From: Adiantum capillus-veneris
Lineage: Eukaryota; Streptophyta; Polypodiopsida; Polypodiales; Pteridaceae
Direction: 5' to 3'
DNA: 64,000 bases
Assembly (NCBI GenBank): GCA_014529385.2
Contig: CM043971.1
Location: 33,375,709-33,439,708, forward strand
The notes under the pieces are model-generated. The model was not told where the DNA came from, ran no database searches, and saw only the letters and a program-made list of their open reading frames with translations. Positions 1 through 12,906 of the stretch are shown in pieces (the first letter of the stretch is position 1; each line of letters begins with the position of its first letter). A program made the translations under genes and the position numbers.

Positions 1-1280
1 GGCTTTGGTGCAGATGGGAGCTTTTATAGAGCATTTGCTCTTCTTGCATAACTTGGTGCCTATGTAGGAACATTCTCTACTACTTCCAATTTGACTCAAA
101 GACCAATGATGCCTAGTTTATACCTCTTTTTCTACTCTTATAAATCATTTGTGTGTGTGTGTGTGTGTGTATAGTTGTTTTTACTTATATAATAAGACAT
201 AAATGAACTTTAACGCTCAAAAGATAGCTGGCTTTAGAAAAAATGCAATGATTAGTACAAAAACAACTCAGTCTCATAATTATCTTTGTACATGGCTTAT
301 GAGAATGAGGTCTCATTCTAGTATACAATAGAAATGACCCATTAAAGAACTAGTTCCCAAGTAGTAGGAGAAAGTGAAATCATGGACAATCATTTGCTTC
401 AAGCCAAATAATTCCAAGAAAGGATAGAGTCCTCACCTGCATCCATTCAAACAAGACAACAGATACGTTAGCTTTGAATGCATTTTACAAGTGTCAACGG
501 ACTATATCAATTGTTATCCATGTCCATATGACAACTTTTTTACTTAAAACAAATGCCCAAAGTGCACATGTATTTCAATCTTGTAAAATATTATCTTCAA
601 GATTTGTAAAAAAGGCCATTACACCTTTGAATTATGGTAGTTATTATAAGTATGGTTTTTATCCAATTTTTAATAGACCTTAAATATTTATTTACATATA
701 TATCATTCTGATCAGAAGGCCCCCACCCTTCTGGTCCAAGTGTCTTAATACCAACATTAGCTTAAAGTTACTTTGTGTCTACTCCTCAACCATACATCAT
801 TAAAATTTACATAGCAAGTTTGTCGTGCTCTTATTTAATGTGGCAAAAAATTGTCAAACAATTCATCTAGACTAACCCTCTGACCACCTCCATCCTTAAA
901 ACCATTAGGCAAATCATAGTAGCCTTATCCTTAGTACCAGATACAGTCCTCATAAAAGACTTTGTGTTACACACCAAACAATTGTATGCTGCTTGTCTTA
1001 GGCAAAAAAGATCAGCTAAGCATATCAAGCCAAGCAAACCCACTAGGTTAGATTGAGTAAGAGGAACCAAAATTATACAAGTGTGATGAAGCCATGCCTT
1101 ATGTGAAGAAACCCATTAAATCTAGTATGTTCAGTCACACGACATTGTTATCAAAGACCACCATCATGGCATGTAGGATGACCCAGACCATAGTGCACAA
1201 TACATCACTCCAAATGCAACACCATTATTACACTAACAGCTCAACAAAAACCAATTGTTGAATGCAATAGAGGCCTATCA
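1..1280. other. no gene recognised; contains a (GT)10 microsatellite
   Basis: AT-rich sequence with only short open frames on either strand and no protein motif that I recognise. Positions 151-170 are a pure GT dinucleotide run of ten units. Stretches here may be old repeat remnants, but nothing can be assigned. Confidence 0.5.
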
Positions 1281-1913
1281 TGTTAAGTATGGAGACTGAT
1301 TGACCCCTTGTAATTTCCTGTTTTAAAAACGCACATTTTTAAGGCCCCCATTATGAGGAGAAACCATCGTGCGTGAAGAAAACAGTCGTCGGAAACCAAA
1401 ATTTTCACGGCCAGTCTCAATCTTTGCTCAAGACTGACTTTGCCAGAATATTCCTTTTCGTCGGAATATTATGGTCGACCGGCGGCCGAAAAGTGGTCGA
1501 AAAATGGCCGATCGTCGGTGTTTATAAGTCAATGGCCGGTGGGCAATGGCCGAATTCAATGGCCGGTGGCCGATTTCAAGATAGACTTGTCTTCTCAAGG
1601 GCGGCCACACATGGGTGCATTAGAGAGTCCAAGTCGGACTTGTCAACACAAGGGCGGCTACACACGGCTACCTCTCATGAGAGAGGGTAGCCCTTTTGGC
1701 CTATAAAAGGAGGCCTCTTCTACACAACAAAATTGATCGTGAAGCATTGTTGTGCATTGTGAAGTTGAAGTGAGGTGGTGAGAATGAAGCAAGGCGGAAG
1801 ATCCAAAGTGTATAATCCCTTTGTAATCTACTTCTAGTTTTGAAGTACTAAAGCCATTGAGTGGTTGCTTTCTCATGGACGTAGCCTACATTGGGTAAAC
1901 CACGTATATCGTG

Positions 1914-1954
<41 letters not shown>

Positions 1955-1990
1955 ATCTCTCATGTGTGAAAATTATCTCTCTCCATTAAG
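1281..1990 (+). repeat. candidate solo LTR, copia-like
   Basis: The stretch starts with TGTTAAG. It carries a good TATA box (CTATAAAAGG at 1701-1710) and then a block around 1878-1915 (GACGTAGCCTACATTGGG followed by AACCACGTATATCGTG). That block resembles the conserved 3' part of many plant Ty1/copia LTRs, and a CT-rich run follows. No primer binding site, coding region or partner LTR is visible next to it, so a solo LTR is the simplest reading. The right end is uncertain because no clear CA terminus or target duplication was found. Confidence 0.4.
1914..1953. repeat. (CT)n microsatellite
   Basis: A nearly pure CT run of about 40 bases at the 3' side of the candidate solo LTR. Similar runs sit in LTRs of several other elements in this window. 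Confidence 0.9.
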
Positions 1991-2999
1991 TAAACTACTC
2001 AATTATCTACTTAGCTATGTATCGGACCCATCCCCTGTATATACAGTGATTCCATTATACCCAGCCATTACGTGGATAAATCCCTAGTGTATCTTGCATG
2101 TTTGGCATTACTGGCTAAAATCGCAATTGCGAAGTGCATGGACATGACCCAATGCTAATTTACCCTTATACATCAAAAGGATTGCCAAAATCCAAATTTT
2201 TTTAATGTATATGCCAGCTAAAGCCTTGGTGCAAAGAAACCTACACGCCTGCAATCATCAACCACAAGGTGTGTGAAACACAAAAGCCCTTCTTAATTAT
2301 GCAGACCACATTTTAAACCCCTAGCATAAAACAAAATAAGGTGCAGTAAACCTTAGGTATTTAAATAAATCCGGCAACTGATAATCGGACGAGTACTTAA
2401 TGGGCACTTAATGGGCGCCTTTTTTTTTGGCCGCCGACAATATCCAAGGTATTCCTTTACTAGGTTTAAGTTTGCATAACCACCCAATCCTCACTCATCT
2501 GCTCAAGCCAAATGGATTTCATGCCCCGAGTCAAAACATATCAAGCAAAAGTCTGTCGAAGTAAACAGTTTTTTAACAGAGCCTGGTATAACAGCGTCGT
2601 CTAAAAAGACTAGAGAAACACACAACAAATGGACCAACTGGTTTATTGCTCATGGCTGATAAACCCCAAGCCAAACAATCCCACTTAATTAGTTTAGAAG
2701 TTTCCTACAAACCATATAAAACCAGAATGTCAAGTGCAAAAAAAAAAAGAATGCGGACTTGAGAAGCACCATCCTTTTCTACCATCTCGACAAGACTGAG
2801 TGAGGGGCTCAGGGCCATCCTCACCTTATATAGTACTCCATTAGTGGAAGGAGCGATGAGAAAGATATGCATGTATGATTCCAATTGAATTCTGCTCAGC
2901 CCCAAACTGCCTGGCTACAAACAGCATCCACCATGGCCCTATACATAGGGGTTAGAGTGGGAGAGATGAGGGGAGAAAAATATCATCATACTGCATGCA
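1991..2999. other. no gene recognised
   Basis: About 1 kb without a credible coding region on either strand. Short open frames lack recognisable motifs. It lies between the candidate solo LTR and the reversed copia relic and may be part of the latter's downstream region. Confidence 0.4.
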
Positions 3000-4437
3000 A
3001 GTGCACAGAGATCTAGCTTTTTTGTGTTATTGCTCAAGTACCAAAGCATAGGCTAAACAATCAAACATGCATAAGTGACCAATAGATGGCTTCTTTCCAT
3101 GTAAGCCTCATATGGAGTGATATACTACAATGCTCTAGTGGGATACCTATTAAGTACATATGCAATACACATGATAGCCTCCTCCCCCCTTCATCAAAAT
3201 GGAGGGTGCCTATAGTACAGCTAGATACATTTTTAGCCACCATAAGCAAAAATTGATTGAAGCATATAAACACGTTGGACTTTTCCTTCAGTGGATACAC
3301 CCATGTGTGGTTGGAGTAGTCATCAATCAAAGTCACAAAGTACAAAGGATTACCAAAAGATGGAGTATGCATCAAACCACAAATCTCACTATGAACAAGC
3401 TGCAATTTCCAAGTAGCCTTCACGGAGATATCCTTAGGAAACTTAGACTGTTGCATTTTGCCCAAAATGTAGCCTTTATATTCATGTTCAATGGTGCTTT
3501 AGGAGGGGGAAACAAAGCAACCATATGACTTGTTTTGGAAACATAGCAAACTAAAAGAATTTAGATAACTAGAACATGCATGCCAAAGTTATAGCCTTTG
3601 AGTTAAAAAATGCCCATATTGAACCTTCCACACATTTCTTGTAATTATGGAGTTTATATAGCCCACAAAACAATGTGCCAAATTCCACAATGGTATCTCC
3701 ACAAACTTGATTATAAAACCAAGTATTATAAGTGCAAATATAAACAAAAGGCTCTTCTTAATCTAGGGTACATACAAAGAATCAAAAATCATGAAATAAA
3801 TTCCACCTACAACATGAAGCGCAACCTTTCCAACTCCCTTTATTGGAATGAGGTGTTGTTGGCACACATGACAATGACCCGTTTCAAGGGCTGGTCTCAA
3901 GAGAAGTGAACAAATCACGATGAGACATAATGTGCTTAGTTGCACCATTGTCAAAGTACAACAAGTGATCTTAGGATTCTACAATACATGCATCATGAAC
4001 ATATGGGTCATATGGACAATGTACACTAAAATCCCATTTTGAATCTTGCACGACATTTGTCGAATTTGCATTTGAAGAAGCATCTATAAGGGCTATGTTT
4101 GCCTCTTTCTTATGAGCCTCTTTAGCCTTAAGCTCAAGACATTGCTTGATGATATGATTATTTACCTTTTCATGATGACATTTCATCTTCTTCTTGTCTT
4201 TATCGCCAAACTTTTGATACCTACAATTGTTTGAAGCAACAACAACTAGGGGGGTAGGCCTACTACTTGCAAAAGCATTGGAGGTGGTAATAATTGTATC
4301 TCTAGTTGTGTAGCTGAAAATGCTTTTGACAACAAGCTCCTCACCCCAATTTTTATGGATTGCAACAGAGGAAGAATAGTGAGATGGTTCATCGTTCTTC
4401 TGGAATTGATTTCACTGTAGTTGTAAAAAAAGAGCAC
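3000..4437 (-). pseudogene. degraded Ty1/copia gag-protease-integrase relic
   Basis: Reading the minus strand from right to left gives the copia order. First come gag remnants (4437-4246) and a decayed zinc-knuckle segment near 4186-4120 (CHHEK, then NHIIKQCLELK). Next is a retropepsin start near 3960-3930, where FDNGATKHI stands where active copies have DSGA. A second protease stretch ends in DSLYVP at about 3765. Last is an integrase zinc/core start at 3465-3061 with the phrases KLQLVHSEICG and YFVTLIDDYSNHTWVY. Stops and frame changes separate the pieces, and reverse transcriptase and RNase H are absent. The same family, in the opposite orientation, appears at 5230-6256. Confidence 0.75.
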
Positions 4438-4680
4438 TACACATCAAAGAGCAGATCATTTGTCAAGGATTATTTTAGGAGAACCACCTAAAGGAGTAGA
4501 CAATGATCTACCAGATGCATATCTGTTCTCCGTGGAAATGATACCTCGATGGTCGAAAAACATGGTATCATTGATGACCATAGCTCAAGTGGATTCACAA
4601 ATACCACTTCCTATTACAATCGGATTGATTGAACAATTGGCTATGTATCATGCGCTACCATATGGTAACCCTTAGTGGAT
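4436..4680 (+). pseudogene. Ty3/gypsy RNase H-integrase junction fragment
   Basis: A frame open for about 80 codons begins ADHLSRIILGEPPKGV and continues LPDAYLFSVE. ADHLSRL/I-type endings mark the C-terminus of the gypsy RNase H, and the following LPDA-LF-VE stretch is typical of the linker before integrase in Athila/Tat-like plant elements. Nothing upstream or downstream continues it, so it is a short orphan fragment next to the copia relic on the other strand. Confidence 0.55.
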
Positions 4681-5229
4681 ATGCCAAGTCTAGGGAAAGC
4701 CTTATATTTGTATTGGCACACTTAGTAATACTTATTCCTACGTTGCATGCTCTTGGGCTTCTCCATCTTCACGTGCATTTGTGTAGTTGTGTTCCCAAAA
4801 ATTGTTACCAAAACAGGCTTAGACATCCAGGGTAGCGTTGTCGGCAACCCTCAGGCTCATGTTGTTTGATTTAGGTGACTTTTGGTGAGTATTCACCGAG
4901 CTCGTTTTGAATTATAAAAAATGTGCATTCATCTGCAAGGCAATGTTTCCAAAAACCATGTGGCTCATGTTCTCCAATTGAGGTGCCTGCTGCTCAGCAT
5001 TTGCAGAGCTCATTTTGAGCCGTCAAATTTTTGATTTAGGCTCATTTCAACCTCCGTTTCCACTACTTGCAATACTATGTAGTCAATTCTATCATTTTGT
5101 GCAAGTTTTTTGATAGTGTGGAATTCCACAAAATAAGCACATTTTAGATTGTGTTATATCACATGTTGGTTTTGTGTAGTTCTTTGATACAAAAAATTAT
5201 TGCATCATGTGCATTCATCAACCATGGTT
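4681..5229. other. no gene recognised
   Basis: No coding region is supported. This could hold the 5' end (LTR, leader) of the plus-strand copia relic that follows, but no LTR match to the copia 3' end near 20949 was found by eye. Confidence 0.35.
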
Positions 5230-6256
5230 GACAATAATGATGTTTTCCACACTAGATGGGAATAACTACTAACTTTGGGCATACATGATGCAACATGCCC
5301 TTGCTACAAAAAGAATTTGGAACGTTATGTACGATTATGCAATAAGATGATATTCTGTGGATGATGGTGTAGGGTACAAATTTGGCAAAAGTTGCTCACC
5401 TTGTAAGGAGCTAGACTCCAAGGATATGCAATGAGGAGACTAATATGGATGTATTTCTTACAATGATCAAAATTCTCGATGATAAATTAATTGCAATTGG
5501 TGAGATTATTCTTTACAGTACTCGTGCAGATATTTCTTGATACTTTGTCAAATTCTTGTCAGGATTTTGCCTCCACCTTTATGCTTATGATAGACAATAA
5601 ATATCATGCGAAGAATGATGGTCTTGTCTCTATATTGTTGTGAGAAGCCCAATCTATAAAAGGGCTAAAAATCAAGTTGTTGAACATACATTTTTTGTTT
5701 CATGACAAAATAAAAATGCCCCTATTACCACTCTAGATAGCAGGTCTACCCCACAAGTGTTGTTTCTTTAACCAGTAATAGGTCTGAGAAGTATGGTGAT
5801 AAAGACAAAAAGAAGGTGAAATGCGATTACAGTAAGGCAAAAGGTCATCTTATTGAGCAATGCCCTGAGTTAAAGTTCTAGAGGTTTAAAAGAAAGAAGC
5901 AAATGTAGCCATTGGGGCATTGTAGATGCTTTTTGCAATGCAGATTTGACAAATGTTGTGCATGGTACATAGTCGGCTTTCAGTGTGCAATGTCATTATG
6001 ACCCGTCTTTTCATGATGCGCGTTGTGTCTCATTGTGATGTGTTCGCTTCTCTTGAGACTAACCCAAACATGAATACTATCACATGTGCCAACAATGCCT
6101 CTATTCCAATGCAAAGAATTGGGAAGATTGTACTTAATGTTGTAGGCGGCAGCTCGTTCACGCTTTTGGATGCTTTGTATGTACTTAAGATCAATAAGAA
6201 TCCTTTGTCTATGTCTGCACTTGCAAAACTTAGTCTTATAGTCAAGTTTGTAGATG
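5230..6256 (+). pseudogene. Ty1/copia relic Cop1, part 1 (gag, zinc knuckle, protease)
   Basis: Plus-strand copia coding remnants in several frames. Gag-like sequence runs from about 5230. A zinc-knuckle phrase near 5820-5875 (CDYSKAKGHLIEQCPEL) is followed by a protease-end stretch at about 6080-6250 reading LDALYVLKINKNPLSMSAL in one frame. The reading stops abruptly at 6256, where the LTR of element G1 begins, and resumes after 13511 with a gag-pre-integrase stretch. The two pieces therefore belong to one insertionally disrupted element. Many stops and frameshifts show it is old. Confidence 0.7.
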
Positions 6257-7015
6257 TTTCATGAAAATTAATTTCTAATCTTCTAAAAGTATTTTCCATC
6301 ATTATCTAGCCACTTAAGTCCAAAGAAAATAAAAAGAGAAAAATTGAAATTGATTATTTGCTGATGGACCAACACTGTCAAGGCTTGGGACCGAAAGGAA
6401 AAAAGTCCATAAAAGAGCAAGGGTAATTGCTAACTCATTATCTCAGTCATAGGTAGAGGTCAAGGACGGATAAATGTATCCCGCCTTGATCAAAGTACAG
6501 GACAAAGGAAATGATCGAGAGAAAATATAGGAGTTTAAAAATAGAAAGTGATTGTGCTCAGCCCAAATCATGAGAATAACACTTTGGACTCCGAGTATGA
6601 AGTTTGGGAAGCCTTAAGGTGAAATTTTAACTTGCCACAAATTGTCTAAACTTAGCAGGTTTTGGAAAGCAGCTTAGCGGCACCTCTAAGCATTGTGCTA
6701 AGGTTTTGCACAGGAGGTGAAAGTTTTAAATCCCAAAGGGTGATTTTTATTGTTACCAAAGTTTATCCTAATTTAGCATGTCCTAAATTAGCAAGTATGC
6801 TGTAGCCTCGGATCAGCTTCATAAGCCTCCAAGGTTTGTGCAAAGGTCTTGCACCCGAGCTAATTGATAAATATATAAGTTTATGGTTCTTATTAAATGA
6901 AAGCTAAAAGCTAAAAACTAAGGTTAGATGAGCGCTTCCTCATTTAGTCTTTGTTTACTGAGCTTCACTAAGCCACACGTCCAAAGTAGCACACACTTGC
7001 TTTGAGTGCACTTTA

Positions 7016-7102
<87 letters not shown>

Positions 7103-7958
7103 GTGGTGTCTTCACTTACTAAGAAGATACAATATAGGAGGGGGTTTCTTTCATTCATGCAAGGAAATCTAGGACAAGTGTGTGGCATGCTTGAGCTGAA
7201 TTATGAGGTGTTCCCACCTCATTTGTCAAGTGTGAGCATTTTAATTCAAGTATAGTTGCACAAGCATATAAGGAGGGGCTTGTGGGGATTTTTGGCTCTT
7301 CTTGCTCCTCTCTCACACTCTCTCAAGTGCCCAAGTTGGCAACACAAGCTGTCTCTCTCTCATGGGAGCTCTAGAGACAGACTCTATGCTCAAGCTCTTG
7401 GCTATGGATGCAAATTCAAGCCAATAAAAGTTTCTTCTTCTCCATCTCTACAGCTCTATTATACTAAGCTATGATAATATTTTTCCCATGATCAAGCACA
7501 TACGATGGATTCTCTTGCTTGAAAAATACCTCTTTTCACCCTCATCTTCCTCTTTCCCCGCAATTCTTGTCTCCCCGTTGGGATGTTCAGGGTTTGGGAA
7601 GGATGGTCATACCATGGAATCTTGAAGAACACCATCTTCTTGATTCAAGCAAGGCTTTGCAAGAGCATAAACATGTATTGTAACAAATCTCTCTTTTGAG
7701 AGGATTATAATACAAGTCCTTTTGGAGGGGGGACCGCCGGCTCCAAGCAAATCCGGTCTTCATCGAGTTGTCAATCTTGATTGGGTATTCTCTTTGAATT
7801 ATGTGTAGGATTATAGCATTTTTAATGTGTATTTTTGCAAAGAAATCAGCCCAGCATAACCTATATTTTCCTTGCTATCTTTCTCTTTTAAGGGAAAACT
7901 CTCTCCTTTCATATTTAAATTTTGTTGAATCTAAAAGCAATTACTAGATTCTTTGACA
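6257..7958 (+). repeat. 5' LTR of G1
   Basis: It begins TTTCATGAAAAT, a one-base change from the canonical TGTCATGAAAAT of the 3' copy, and ends TTTGACA. It carries a (GT)n(GA)n microsatellite at 7019-7099 that is almost absent from the 3' LTR. At about 1.7 kb it is long for an LTR of this type. Confidence 0.85.
7019..7099. repeat. (GT)n(GA)n compound microsatellite
   Basis: About 17 GT units followed by about 23 GA units inside the G1 5' LTR. The 3' LTR has only a short GTGTGTGTGG here (about 12606), so the array expanded after insertion. Overlapping frames that read Ser-Leu or Thr-His repeats are artefacts of this run. Confidence 0.95.
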
Positions 7959-7959
7959 T

Positions 7960-7970
7960 CAGTATCAGAG
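7960..7970 (+). promoter_or_regulatory. degenerate primer binding site of G1
   Basis: Just inside the 5' LTR the sequence CAGTATCAGAG resembles the initiator-Met tRNA primer site TGGTATCAGAGC used by the other gypsy elements in this window, with changes at the first bases and the 3' end. Confidence 0.5.
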
Positions 7971-8298
7971 TTGAGGTTTCTCTTTTCTTACTTAAGAAGA
8001 GAAGTCCTTGAGTAATCTATGAAAGGTTGGAGTTGTTTATTGCCATAGGGTAAGTGGGACTGGGATTTATTAACCTTGGTTAGTATGCATGCTTACAAGG
8101 TATGGGGGACACCATCGGGATCTATGGTTTTAATATTTGAAATCTTTCGAGACTTGCCTATGGCTTAACCATTATTGGGCTATAGTCGCCCGATAGGAAC
8201 ATGTGCTAACCTCGCACTGCTAAACCCACTCCACTACTCTTTGCAATTAACAATATTCTAAACCACGGGTATAGTTACTTGAGTGCTAATTTTCAAGG

Positions 8299-9500
8299 GT
8301 GGTAACCAAAGTTTTGGGAAGTGCCAAGGAAAGAGTTAGCATACACATAATCATGGTCCATCATAATCAAGAGAATGTAAATGATATTGACAACTTAAAC
8401 TTGGCTCATGGTATAGCATTTGATGATGATTGTAGAGTTGTCAACTACCTTGTTGAAAATTTCAAGGTACAATGGAAACCTTGTTTTGCAAGGGGAGGTT
8501 CAAAGCCAAATTCAAGCCCTTCAAGCTCAAGCTCCTCAGAAGAAGAGAGAATTCTAGCAAGCCCTCCAAGTGAGAACTCCAAAAGAGGAATCTCTTTGGG
8601 TAATGAAGAGGAGATACCAGAAGGACCTCCAAGGCAAATTGTTCAAGAAGAAGAAGTACACCCTAAACTTTCAAGGGAGAGGTATGAAAGTGACACTCCA
8701 TCTACCTCTAAAAGTGATACTATCATAAGGAGATGGCAAGCACGACAGTCACCTACTCATCTCAAAAAGAAGAGGAAGTCGTCAAGTACTCCCTCCCATG
8801 CTATTCCAAAGAAATCCAAGTAAGAGGAAGCAAAGAAACCGATCACCATCTTCGCCTTGTTTCTCCTCTTTCTCTTCATCATCATCATATCTTCTAACAC
8901 GGAGGACAACAACTTGCCACCCAAGAGAAGAGAAGGAACAAACAAAGGAGCTATGCAACATGGAAGAAGTCACATAAGTTAAAGAAATTCAAAGAGGGAG
9001 GAAAGAACATTAGCTTTATTACCTATGATGGAACCTTTGGAGCAACTGATAAAGTATTGGCCTTTATCCAAAAATTTGACGTGGCTTTTGGAGATGAAGA
9101 TTTCTCAGAATCTTCAAAGCTCCAAAATGTTTCTATGTATTTCCAAAAGTCAGCCCGTCAATAATAGGCAAGCCTATGTAGTGAAGGTGAAGCTCCAAAG
9201 ACTTGGAAAGCTTTGAGGATTGCTATCATGAAGTAATTCCTTGCAAGTGATGCCAAAGACAAAGTCCTTATGGAATGGCAAAGCTTGAAGATAGCCCCAT
9301 ACGAGTCTGTTCAAAAGTATGTGGATAAGTTTTGGGAGTTACATCTCAAAGCCACTGTTTTCAAAAAGATAGACTTTTGTGGAACAAAAGAAACAATTTT
9401 CTACTGGCCTATCTGAGGAGATGAGTGAATATGTTAACTCACAAAGACCTAAACTATTACGGAGGTCATACATCATACTATGGTCGCTTTGAGGATTCAT
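8299..9500 (+). pseudogene. G1 gag (capsid) remnant
   Basis: An open stretch of 174 codons (8299-8823) is rich in Ser, Glu and Lys, like the low-complexity N-terminal part of chromovirus gag. It is followed, in shifted frames, by a recognisable gag core: KFKEGGKNISFITYDG near 9000, then a WKALRIAIMK-like stretch near 9205-9235, and SVQKYVDKFWELHLKA near 9310-9350. Several stops and frame changes break it. The core matches the gag of G3 and G4 in layout. Confidence 0.6.
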
Positions 9501-9659
9501 TTCAAACAAGGGACTAAGAAGGGCTCCAAGCCAATGGAAGCCAAGGAATGAATTGAGCCAAAAAGAAAGAACAATGCGACACAGAATTCTCCCAAGGCTA
9601 CCAACAATAAGGAAATTGAAAAGAAAAGTGCTACAAAGGTAAAAATAAACTTTCTCCTG

Positions 9660-10148
9660 AAGAGGTTGAACTTTATGGTAAAGATAACAAATGTTTCAAG
9701 TGTGGTCATGTTTCTTGGGCATGTCCTAGGAGAAATGAACATAATTACTTGGGGAAAAGTAAGAGAGTATAATGGTTTCATATTGTTTGACGTTAGCCTC
9801 TACCCACAACTTTGTTTTGTTGAGCTAGCTACCAAGCTAGGAATTCATGACTTTGAGATGGGAGATGTAGTAAAAATAGATGGAGCTTTCAAAGGACAAG
9901 AAGTCTCAATCACTCTGTTGATTGGGAATCTAAGGCTCCATGTGCAAAGCTATGTTGATAAAGAAGATTTCTTTATCTCTCCACTCAAGCATAAAGATGC
10001 TATCCTAGGGGCACCATGGTTTGATCGCACGACTGTCACTATGCAGTTTCATGAGAGAAAAGTTCTAATTTTCTATCGAGACAAGGATGTTGTGCTTGAT
10101 GTTAATAGAGGGGGAAACACTATACCTCTTGTACAAACTCAACTCTAG
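9660..10148 (+). pseudogene. G1 zinc knuckle and retropepsin remnant
   Basis: A CCHC-type knuckle is readable near 9688-9735 (CFKCGHVSWACPRRNEH). It overlaps, in a different frame, an open stretch of 160 codons (9666-10148) whose second half looks like a gypsy protease: SITLLIGNLRLHVQSYV, then ILGAPWFDR at about 10000-10030, the usual ILG-PWL position. The N-terminal active-site triad DTG/DSG is not visible in this frame, so activity is not expected. Confidence 0.55.
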
Positions 10149-10249
10149 ACAAGGTAATGAAAATCTCTCTTTCTTGTTACATGATTTTTGTCAAAGAGCC
10201 TAAGAAAGATGCATGTGTTCCTAATGAAGTTAAAAATGAAACTAAAGAG

Positions 10250-10800
10250 CAGTTATAACTTTCTAGGAACTCATTTAGGATGGTCAGGCCTAGTTCATCT
10301 CCATTTTGTTCACCCGTTCTACTAGTACAAAAGAAAGATGGTACTTATAAAACATGTGTGGACTATTAAACGCTTAATCGGATAACCATAAAGAATAGAT
10401 TTCTTGCTCCTAAGATAGAATATCTATTCGATAAGATACAAGGGTCTACCTATTGTAGTAGAATAGATCTCAAAAGTGGCCATCACCAGATAAGGATAGT
10501 ACCTGAAGATGTTTATAAGACAGCCTTTCGAACAACCTTTGGCCTATATGAATTTTTGGTACTCCCTTTTGGTTGGATACCTTCGATCGAATGAGGGAAA
10601 GGCTCTTCAGACCTCATCGAAGCTTCACAATAGTGTTCTTCGACAACATTATTATCTACTCAAAGTCTATTGAAGAACATCAACAAAATCTTCAGATAAT
10701 ATTTCACGTTTTGAGAGATAATAAGCTTTACATTAATAAAAAGAAAGTTAGTTTTTCTAAAAAGAGATTCAGTATTTAGGTCATATTATCTCTCAAGCAG
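10250..10800 (+). pseudogene. G1 reverse transcriptase remnant
   Basis: Short readable blocks in changing frames: VHPFY-KRKMV (fingers), ISKVAITR (the SGYHQIR region), [16 protein letters not shown] (about 10525-10570), then an apparent deletion of the TNAPATF region. Next comes VFFDNIIIYSKSIEEH (10630-10680). The catalytic pair here is D-N rather than D-D. Stops, frameshifts and the altered catalytic residue make it inactive. Confidence 0.65.
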
Positions 10801-11049
10801 GGTTTGAATGGACCCTGCAAAGTTGGAGGTAATAAAAGAATGGCCCATACTTACGAATCTACACGAATTGAGAAGCTTTCTATGCATGTGTACATAATGT
10901 AGATGCTTCATAGACAAATTCTCATTCATAGCAGGTCCATTGTATGATTCGACTAAGAAGAATGCTAAATTTTTATGGTCCACAAAAGAGAATGAAGCTT
11001 TTGAAAATTTAATAACAAAGCTTATCTCTCAATCCGTTCTAATATTACT

Positions 11050-11660
11050 ATACCTTTCAAAGACTTTTGAGGTTCAATGTGATGCTTGTGGACAGTGCCT
11101 TGGAACGGTTTAGCTTCAAGAAGGGCATGCCATAGCATCCTATATGAAAAAGATATGTTAGCTATCTTACATGCCCTATATGCATGGAAGCATTATCTCA
11201 TAGGCACTCCGTTTATTTTGCGCACAGATAATCAAATTCTGATATACTTTTTGATGCAAACTAAATTAAGTGATAAGCAAATGAGGTGGGAAAATACTCT
11301 CTCACAGTTTAATTTTCATATTTCGCACATAGCTGGTTCTTACGACCAAGTGGCCAATGCACTTTAACAAAGGCCAAAAGTGAATGTTGTATCAATAGCT
11401 ACTCACAATAATGATCTATCCTATATGATAGATGAGTACGCTACGGATCCAGAGTTCAAAGATGTAATATAAGCTATTGCAATAGGGAAGAAAGAGGAAC
11501 CATACAATGTGCAAGATGGTTATCTTCTCTATGGCAATAGGCTATTTGCTACACATAATTATACGTGAAAAGGTTATGTATGAATTTCATGTTCCACCTT
11601 ATGTTGGATATAGAGGGATTCAATCTACTCTAAGTTTTAAGTTTATTCATACCATGAATC
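11050..11660 (+). pseudogene. G1 RNase H and integrase zinc-finger remnant
   Basis: RNase H is readable from about 11060 (FEVQCDACGQCLG) through the open stretch 11086-11367 (LHALYAWKHYLIGTPFILRT, then FHISHIAGSYDQVANAL). It is followed by a partial integrase H2C2 start near 11570-11640 (EFHVPPYVGYRGIQSTL). The integrase core and any chromodomain are absent before the 3' LTR, so about 1 kb has been lost. Confidence 0.65.
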
Positions 11661-11903
11661 AAGCTTGTGGCACCTTAGTCTCTCAAGCATCTAATAGATC
11701 TCGCCAATCTACTATGAAAGATGAATAGGGCTAAGAAAAGACATGCTTGCAACAACCAAGCCTTCCAAGCACTAAGCGGAGTTAGTCACTCACCGCTGTG
11801 GAAGAATGTCGAATGGGCCTCTACCTAAAGCAACACGACTAGCTATGACTTTATTTTCCCTACCCCATAGTTGAGGACAATGATGATTTCAAGGGAGAGG
11901 TAA

Positions 11904-12856
11904 TGTCATGAAAATGAATTTATAATCTTCTAAAAGGATTTTTCATCTTAATTTGGTCATTTGAGTCTAGGAAAAATAAAAAGGGAACAAGTGAAATTGA
12001 TTTAAGTACTAATAGACCAACCCGGTCAAGGCTTGGGACCAAAAGGGAAAAATTCCATAAAAGAGCAAGAGCAATTGCTAAATTAATTATCTTAGTCATA
12101 GGCACAGGTCAAGGAAGGATAAATGTACCCTGGGTAGCCTTGATCAAAGGTACAAGATCTTTAGATTCCAAGTATGAAGTACGGGAAGCCTTAAGGTAAA
12201 ATTCTAACTTGCCACAAATTGTATAAATTTAGTAGGTTTTGGGAAGCAACTTGGCGGCACCTCTAAAACATTGTGTTAAGGTTTTGCATAGGAGGTGAAA
12301 GCTTCAAGGCACAAAGGGTGAGTTTTATTTTTACCAAAGTTTATCCTAATTTAGCAGGTCCTAAATTAGCAAGTAGGTTGTAACCCCAGGTCAGCTTCAT
12401 AAGCCTCCAAGGTTTCTGCAAAGGTCTTGCACCCGAGCTAAATGATAAAAAGATAAGTTTATAAATAAAAGGGAAAAGCTAAAAACTAAGGTTAGATCAG
12501 TACTAGTACTTCTTTATTTGGTAAGTTGACTCTAGTATTTGTTTACTAATCTTGACTAACCCACATGTCCAAAGTAGCACACACATGCTTTGAGTGAACT
12601 TAACAAGTGTGTGTGGTGTCTGCACTTGCTAAGAAGAGTCCAAATCTAGGAGAGGGAGAGTTCTTTCATGCTAGGCAAGCTAGGACAAGTGTGTGGCATG
12701 CTTGAGTTGAATTTTGAGGTGTTTCCACCTCATTGGCCAAGTGTGAGCATTTCAATTTAAGTCTAGTTGCACAAGCATATAACGAAAGGCTTGTGGGGAT
12801 TTTTGACTCTTCTTGCTCCTTTGACACTCTCTCAAGTGCCCAAGTTGGCAAAGCAA

Positions 12857-12906
<50 letters not shown>

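Noticed and set aside
6924-7188. Open frames of about 60-80 codons reading Ser-Leu and Thr-His repeats
   Set aside because: They are produced by the (GT)n(GA)n microsatellite in the G1 LTR and have no coding signal outside it.
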